Of a DNA stretch of 64,000 nucleotides, positions 54,201-63,200 are shown in pieces. The notes under the pieces are model-generated. The model saw only the letters and a list, made by a program, of their open reading frames with translations, did no database searches and was not told where the DNA came from. Source of the DNA: Apostichopus japonicus. Taxonomy: Eukaryota > Echinodermata > Holothuroidea > Aspidochirotida > Stichopodidae. The number at the start of each line of letters is the position of its first letter. Positions within the stretch are counted from its first letter, which is position 1. The position numbers and the translations under genes were made by a program. The stretch covers positions 16,110,265 through 16,174,264 of the forward strand of contig NC_092573.1 of the NCBI RefSeq assembly GCF_037975245.1, written 5' to 3'.

Positions 54201-57200
54201 GTATAAACGTTATTGAATGTTCACTGCTAAGCAGATGAGCTAGTGAATGGAGAATAGTGTATAGCCATTGGTTCATCGCTACCAATGCCACAAGTATAAA
54301 CGTTATTGAATGTTCACTGCTAAGCAGATGAGCTAGTGAATGGAGAATAGTGTATAGCCATTGGTTCATCGCTACCAATGCCACAAGTATAAACGTTATT
54401 GAATGTTCACTGCTATTAAAGCAGTCATTCAAAGCAAAAAATCCTTAGCGACAATTGTGTTTGGGATATGCAATCCAAACCAGAATGGTAAGAGCAATTA
54501 CCTTCTTGTAGCCTGAAGATTAAATTGTTACCTTGTTGTACTGAATCCCGAGTATTCAAAATAAACAAGCAGTCATGATTCAGGGGTAAGTAACCTCAGC
54601 TGAAGTTTTTCAGCTGAGGTTTGGAGATATCCTTGATTTTCAAATATTTAATGGAAAGTCTGGCAGTGGATCGGATATGCTCAGGATTACTGAGATTTAA
54701 CCAACAGATAAAACATCAATAAAGCAGTGAATCTTGTCTACGATTTGAATATGTTAAATATTCAGTTTAAGGTTAAGGTTAATATTTACATGAGCATCCC
54801 ATTTTCAACATCTACTACATTTGAGCATACATCAAACCAGCAGACAGCTTAGAAAAGACACCTACAGGAATTCTTACTTTTCAACTATTCTCAAACACTG
54901 ACATATTTTGGTGATGGTCTATTTCCACAGAAATGCAGTTTGAATGCTGTGTGTCGGCGTTGGTCCATACCAGAGTGTATCCTGTCTGTCAGTCATAGAC
55001 TAACCAAATACCAGTTACTAATAGAAGCACTCATTAAACCTAGCAAGGGTAAGCAGTGTCCTATGTGCAGCTGCCATTAATTATCATAATCAAGATAGTA
55101 TTTACCACAAAGTGTATCTGTTCTCTACTGTTATGATCAGTAAAAGTTCATTTTCTCAATTCCATATCAGTGAACTCAAAAACCAAAGTTGCTACTGAGC
55201 CTACTATCCGGTGTAATTACTGATTCGTGTTTGAGTAAATTTTGCTGCAAATATCTGCTCTCTGCATGATACCAAAACCAATAGAGCTCTGAATACCGTA
55301 TAGAATGGTAGGAATCATTATCTAAGTGTCATGTGACTCATGTTTGCATCTGTCTTACCTTGTATGGGGATTTTGTATACTATGTTTGATGACTAATGCA
55401 TGGGTGGGCTATCAGTATTGTGTTAGACTTACTGCAATATATAATAATTCAGCAAAATCAAAACATAATTATGCTTTTGGTTTACCAAATAATGACCAAT
55501 TAAGATGATCTCTTTGAGGAACAATTGCATTGGAGGGGTGAGTGAATTTCTACAATGACCTCAATATATACTCCCTTGATAAGCTACATCTATTACTAAT
55601 TTCATATTTATTGTTAGATTATAATATTGTACTGCAACATTTGAATTTCTTGTCTTAATTTTTTGCTTATTTCAGCTGCAAAGGCAGACAAGCAGGATTT
55701 AGCTGATTTAGAGAAAGCTCTGGGCTTGATCAAGGTAAGTAGTGAAGTAAATAACAAGAACACTCATCCAAGTATTCTGATGTGTTAATGTAAACCAAGC
55801 TCTGGGAGCTGACTTATTAAATTATCTCATAATCCTCTTGAAGCTGTAAAAAGGGAGAAAACTGCCACAGTGCTGCAGTGCTTATCTCCTTAGTCATACA
55901 GGCCTGTGGTGGTGGTTCAAGGTTAAGGTGACTTCTTCAGAAGCTAGTTAAGCTGAATTATTGTGCAAGACCATCACCCCAACCCTACCAAACCTGGCCA
56001 CCTGTTGTAAACTTAAATAAAACATATAACACATGAACAAACAAAAAATGAATCAATTTGTAGCTTCTAGTTCCACCTGTATGTAAACATGTTTTACTAA
56101 AGACGTTCACTTATTTATTGACCTAACAGTAACCAAGGTGTTGGCTTTGGTATATAAATCATTGGAGCACTTTTACTAAAGGTTTAATTGGTGGTCCTTA
56201 TCTCTTATCTCAAGGTTGGTTTTGTTAGCAATCACTGAGACACTGGTGATAGACACCTACACCAAGTCCTGCCCCCCTCCCCCACCCCTGGTCTTCTTCT
56301 TCTTCTTCTTCCACTACTTGTAAGTCTTTTTCCTGGGAATTTGAATTGGTAAGCTGTGGGAAATGTCATTTGGAGAAACATCCCTGCTGTAGAAAGAAAT
56401 TGAATGTTATGTGTTTGCATTTCACAGGGCATTTGTAATGAAGTTGATTTCCAAGTCCAAGAACATGAGAAATGGCAGAGGCTGATAGAAATATACAACA
56501 AGGTTGAAGCTAGATCAACAGCACCCTTGAAAAATGGCAAGAAATTCAAGGTAAGTGTCCAGCAGCAGGATTCCTGTGAGTCTGCAGTGTTGCTACTACA
56601 ACATTATGGGAGAAAATCATCCTGTCTCAAGTATGAACTGTAAAGTTATTTCAATGTTACGGAGAGTTGAAGATTTTTTGCTGACATTTTATGACACGTA
56701 GTGGTTTACTAAGATGAATCAACAGATCTGTGGAACATTGTGACATGAGTTACCATGGAGATGAGTACCAGCATGATTTTCCCATTATCATTTTATAGCA
56801 GCTTGCACAAACAGAAAACAGTACATAGCATATTATGGAGAAGCATAGAATACAACAAGTTTATAACTAATGTTACCGTAAGATGATCAATCAAAGCTAA
56901 GAATTGAAGCGATTTTCAAAGATAAAAGGAAACTTAACAGTAAAAGTCTATCGACAATGAAGAAACTAAATATATGAAAGGAAACATGACCACTTTGGGA
57001 CAGTGTGAATCGCAGCTCTGCCTTGCAGTTCTCAAGACTTTATCTGCACTTGGTTACCATAATAGAAATACTCTTTTGCATGAAGTTGGCATGAAACATC
57101 AGTATTAGATGCATTTACTGTATGATTTAAATATTGTTGCAGCTAAATGCTTCATACTCTCCCATTTCATCTCTAGAAATCAGACCTACTCTCCAGCAAT

Positions 57201-60200
57201 CGTAAACTCATCAAAGAAGGCGAGGTTTACTGGAAGTCTGCAAGAGGCAGGTTAACAGAGGTTCATGTGGTTCTGGTCTCTGATCTCCTGTTACTATTGA
57301 GTGAAAATAACCAGAAATACACCTTTGCTGCACAAGACAATAAGGTAGGTTTGCTGGTTTGGATCAAATATGTTTGTTTGTCCCTCGCTGTCTTAAACCA
57401 AGCAATTTCAATATTACAAAATATTCATCATGAAGTTATTGTCAGGAGTATTTAACTTCTTTGTGTTTTAAATTATTGCAATTATTCTCTAATATAGACA
57501 GATCACTTATCACACAGCTTCAATTGTATGGACATATTGGTTTGTATTTTATAGCTACTGGGAAATGTTAAAATTTATTCCAGTGTTATTTCCATAGATG
57601 ATTACTGCCACCTAATCTGTTCATCAAGGATGGGATCAAGCTTGTTGGTAATATTTCATGTATTGTTTTTATTTGTTTGACAGCCTCCTGTAATAAGTTT
57701 GGAGAATCTCATGGTCAGAGATGTTGCAATAGACAATAAGAGTATTTACATCATCAGTCGATACAAGAAGGGGCCAGAGATGTATGAGATTACCTGTAAG
57801 ACAACCAAGCACAGGAATGAGTGGAAGAAAGCCATCGAAGATGCAGTGGTCAACTGTCCCATCAAGGAAGAAACGGCAGAGGATGAGAGAAAAGCAGCAG
57901 AGGAAAAACTCAAAAAAATGACCAGACTGTTGGGTAAATAATGACTAAGTATTAATATTATATGCCACACATACTAGCACTATATCAACATTGCTATTAG
58001 ACTCAACTTACTACTACACATACTAGCACTATCTCAACATTGCTGTTAGACTCAACTTACTACTTACTACTACACATACTAGCACTATCTCAACATTGAT
58101 TTTTCTGTGGTTCTGTCTCACTTTCATTAATATTCGAAAAACTAACACGAATAAGAGGCTACTGTGACTATTCACACCAGCAGATATTTAGCAAGGTAGA
58201 GAAAGGTTTTCTGACATCTTAGGAGTCGTCCTGGGCAAAGTGTATAACTTAATATTTATTATGAAATAATGTGCCATCAACGAACACAATATAAAAGAAA
58301 ACGTTAATACGAAAAACCTAAGATGAATGTTTATTGACAAAAGAGTATTTGGAGGTGAGATGGGAACGAGGGGGTTATTGGGTTATTTTTAGACAAGAAC
58401 TACAATCACGACAGTGAACAGTGACATGACTCTTATCTAGTAGAAGCTACACCATCAATTCCATTGGATGCTAACGAATCTGAGAACTAATAAAAGGTTT
58501 TGCTATCTTGCTATCTGCAGAGGAAATGAAGGAGAAAGATGTGGTTCTGGAGGATATTATTGCCACAAAGATCAAAATGATGAAAGAACTCCATGAATTA
58601 GCTGTCAGCAGGGAAGATATTTCTGTACAGGTTTGTCTGCAAACTTTGACTTAAGGGATTAAAGAGCTGATCCTGCACTGGGGGTGAAGAGTGGTAATGA
58701 GGTATTTGTATCTTTAGACACCGACTAGAAATGAGTGATGGTACTGTCATGAATATATTACCCGCAATCTAGCTGAGTGGAGTCTGTTGTTTGGACTATT
58801 TTATGGTCTATTCTCATCAGAAATTCTTCTTTTTGGCTTGTTATTTGTCAGGTTGCTGCTTCCATGTGTGTATATTGTGTAGACATTTACTGTCTACACA
58901 ATTTTTGGGTGACAAACAATGTGGAATTTATATTGAAGATAAAAATACTCCACACTGCTACTTGAAACCCCATCTCAATATCTTGTCCCTAAAGCGAGAT
59001 ATGTTTGATGAAATGTGACATTTTTTGACTGGCTAAACCTTCCACTACTACAGGAAGTTAGACGGGTTGGTAAAGTCTCTCTTCTTCATGTGGTTTTCAG
59101 CAATTTTGTAAGGCAATCAACTTTAGCCTCCAGAATATCTTTTCAAGATTAAGCTACTGAAAGCATCCGTAGCAAGTGCTCAGTAGTTCAATGTTGATTA
59201 TAGATTAGTTACTACTGTAATGCACTAAAGTTTGTAACATACTGTCATCTTGAGTTATTGAGTAAAGGTCTCTTTATTCTTGCTCTGTTAGCAGGGGAGA
59301 GCAGCTGATAGTGATACTAACTTAGACCAAGCCAAAGATGTACTTCAGGCAGCTATCAGGGAAGGTGAGTAATAAGCCAGAATCAGTTACTGCTCTCACA
59401 GGATCTATTTTATTAAGAAATTTGTCCTAACCATTCCTAAATATTGTCGTTACTGGGTGCATAAATCTTTTGTTTATTTATAACCAATTAAATGGGTGAT
59501 AACAATAATTATCAGGATGACAAGGTAAGGAGACAGATGATTTGTCTATTTTCTGTTGTGGTCTTTGGTGGAATTTAGCTAAACCTTGGATAATATGAAT
59601 GAAATATGACTGACTTTTTTTATTTTTTTGGTATATTTGATAGCCTTTTTTTATTGTAATCTCACAGAGGTTTTGAAAGCTATAAAATATCAAACTAACA
59701 ATGTGTATCATGTATCAAAGACTGGCTCGAATACCTGGATATATATAATTCATGAAAAGATGAAATATCCAAGTTTAGCTGGCTGACATGCAAATTGTCT
59801 TTGGCCCACAGTGTTGTCAGTACCCTGTAATAGGAATCACATAGGGTACTTTAAGAACCAAGTCTGTTAGAGGTGCTTATGTTTCCTATGAGGAACAAGG
59901 AATTGAAATCACTGTACAGCTGAATGATTGATAAGTGAGCGTGGAATGCTATCCTAAAGACACAGAAGAGGATAATTCATCATTAATGTGCTGATCCTGC
60001 GATGTGATCTATTTTGAACTCCCATGTAATAGAATTTTTATATGAGTGAGTGGCCTGACATATCAATTTTATTCTCACCCTTAACAAATGATCCTTCCAA
60101 AAGAAACAACTTAATAGATGGAAGGAAGTGGATTAAAAACCTCTCATTTTACAATTCAATTTTGTTACAGCATCATCCCTGCAGTCCTTGGCATATCTCG

Positions 60201-63200
60201 AAAACCCCAACTTATTGGTCTGTAGAAGTGCAAGCAGTGCTGGAGAGAGGGAGAGTTTACTGCACCAGACTATGGTACTTCCAAAACGAGCAGATACATT
60301 TAGTGGTTTTGATAATTCTGCACAAGGTATTTAACACTCCGGACATATATTTTCTGTTGCTAAATTTGAAATGACAATGTTTTAATGGGCTTAAATCAAG
60401 TAAGGTGTGCGACTTGTATCTTATTGATTTCAGAACATGAAATCTGTTTAAGAGAGTTAATACTCCTATGCTGGGTGACTTTAACATACTTGGCTGTTGT
60501 CAGCTGTCACACACTGAGCATCCAGGGGTTTGTCTCAAATGGTCTCAAAATTGGTGATATGCTCTGAGTTTGCAGTGATCGGTGCCAGAGCTGTTTGTTA
60601 GCTCAATTAGGTCAAAGAAAATCTCCATGTGTTCATAGAGCTTTATGTGACTGTATTCCTAACAACAAGACTGTTCTTTCTGGGTATGAGAACATTTTGG
60701 CAGAAAATTGTATATTGTAAAGTTCTTATCAGTGACTTAATTTGGTTGATGCCCACATGTGACTATTACAAATATATGTAAGTCTAGGCCTAGGGACACT
60801 TCTGTGTTGGAACACTTCTGGGTCTGACTTAATTCTTGGAATGAATTTAACTCACTTGCAATACACCCAGTCAGGCAGTTGAGAGAAAATTTTATGGCAG
60901 GCAAAGAATCATAGAGGCGGCCAGGTTCTGTTCCACCAGCAGTTATTATAAACATTGACACCCCATTTAGTTATTTGTAATTTCTGACTGATGTAGCGAT
61001 GCGTTCTTTACATTGGAAGTAAATTAGTAATTTCTTGCTAGACAAAAGAAAATAATAAATGAACTTGTGGATTATGAGAAGTGTACAGTAATTACTGTTT
61101 GCTTTATTTCTGTTTTTCAGGTCCCAAGAAGCGAACTCTATCAAGTCTTGTATTGTCTGAGTCATCGAGTAGAAGTAGCAGTTTTCCTAATCTCAGTAAC
61201 AGTGAAGATATCTCCAAAGGTAGTCCCAGTCAACTAGGAGCAGATGACTTGGATATCTCGAGAGAAGAAGAAGATGTACTTAGTCCCATGTCTCTTCCAG
61301 AACGTCGTGACAGTCCTCAAAGAAGTCCTCTACCTCAAAGACACAACACTGAGAGAAGTAGTGACTCCACTTCTGGTGGTAGAAGGGGTAGCACAGATTC
61401 CAGGGGCAGGTCAAAAACAGTCAGCTCTGGTGTAAGTCACAAAACTATTCTTCAATGCTTCTTCTACCCTATGTTTTAGCTATATTTGAATGTGATACAA
61501 TTATCTTGCTAGAAGCAGTATAGTATAAAGATCAATGTTTCTATTTAGTATTTTTTAGTGTTATACACGTATTTCAGATGAAACTGTTATTTAACTTATC
61601 ATAGAATATTGAAGATTTGTATCTTTGCTTTTACCAATAGGTTCCAAATAAAGTGCAATTTAATGTCCCAATGGATGATAGGAAAGGCATCCTCAGCAGG
61701 CAGGACCTGCAAAATGGAGGTGGAGATGAAACTGAAAGTTGTGCCTCTGGTGAGTTATTACAGTTACTCGATGAATGTACTAATAGGGATGATGCATGTT
61801 ATGAGTTTTGTTTCTTTATGAGTGAATTCCCTTTTAGAAGTTTACTGGAGCCCATTTTAAAAGAAAAACAAACAAATTCTACTGGCCTCATGGCCAAAGA
61901 CTTGCAGCAGAGATATGTTTTAAGGGGATTTTATTTATGCACTAGACATAACACTGCCATGGTCATAATACCAATCCTTAAAATTGCGCTTAAGTTTTCC
62001 TTGTTGTTACATGTATGTAAGTTATTTGTTATATGTCCTGAAGTCATAGTACTACAGTCGGTCTTATATTTTAGTCCAACTTTGTTAAGGGTTATTTTGA
62101 GTCATTGGAAGAAACAGATCAAACAAATCGATTTTTCTTTGTATTTGAAGGAGGTATAACATCAGAGCAACTTCATTCTGTGAACCGGTTACTGAAACAT
62201 TTTTATACATTACTGGTAAGTACATAATATTTATTGTCATAAATTGTCCACTTGTAGCCAATGTTTTCCAAATGCTTTCTTTAACTCAAATTTCAGTCGT
62301 CAAGTGAAAATCAGAAAATCAACCAAAATATTGGTATAGTTGAAACAAGTCTAGACAGAGTCCATTGACCTATTGATGTAAGGAAGGTGTTATGTCGATT
62401 CAACATGAAATCACCTAGTGGTTTGGTGAGCCTCGTAACCTTGCCTGCAGTAATCTACTATGAGATCAAACCAGCAGATACATTGCTTGTCTTCGTGTAT
62501 TCGGCCTTTCATGATTATTCAGGCACTGCTAGACTTATGTAAAAAATTCTTTTTTATATCATTCTTTTATTTGCAGCCATTGATCTCAAACAAAGACAAT
62601 GAACTGGAAAGGTAAGGTGCCTTTTTAATATGAATTCAGATCACATATATGTATTTGCAATGTGGTAGTGATGGCAGTAATAGATTTTTCAAAGTGTTTG
62701 TGGAATTGTGAATAATATTGTCATCATACAGTGTGTGATAATTCAATAATCAGCTTTGTTATCATTAAATGGAAGCCAAAAAAATATTTCATCATGAGTT
62801 GGGTCAGTTTAGTTTTAAGTTGTTATTTTGTATCACTTTCACCGAGCTGTGTAAAATTCACATACAAAATTTGATACCCTTCCGTCTTAGGGAACCGTTT
62901 GAATAAAAACCATTGGTTGCTCTTAATCAGCATGTGAAACACACACGCACATGCATGTTTGTATTACATTCAGACCGAGGACCCCATTGTATTTTCCATT
63001 GTTCAAATCTATATACCCTAACCTTAACAATACCCCATACAATAGAATTCTTGCGAGGACGTGGTGATTCTTTAGAAATCACAACCGAGGACCTGAAATT
63101 CTTTTGTTCAAGTCCTCGGTCAGAATACGAAACAAACGCACGCACGCACACCAGTGTGTGGGCTGGCAGTGTATTTGTTCAGTTCATAAGTTTCCATCAT

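Noticed and set aside
54094-54432. 112-codon reverse ORF
   Set aside because: Made of the 93-bp tandem repeat. The same peptide recurs every 31 residues, and the frame breaks with the indels.
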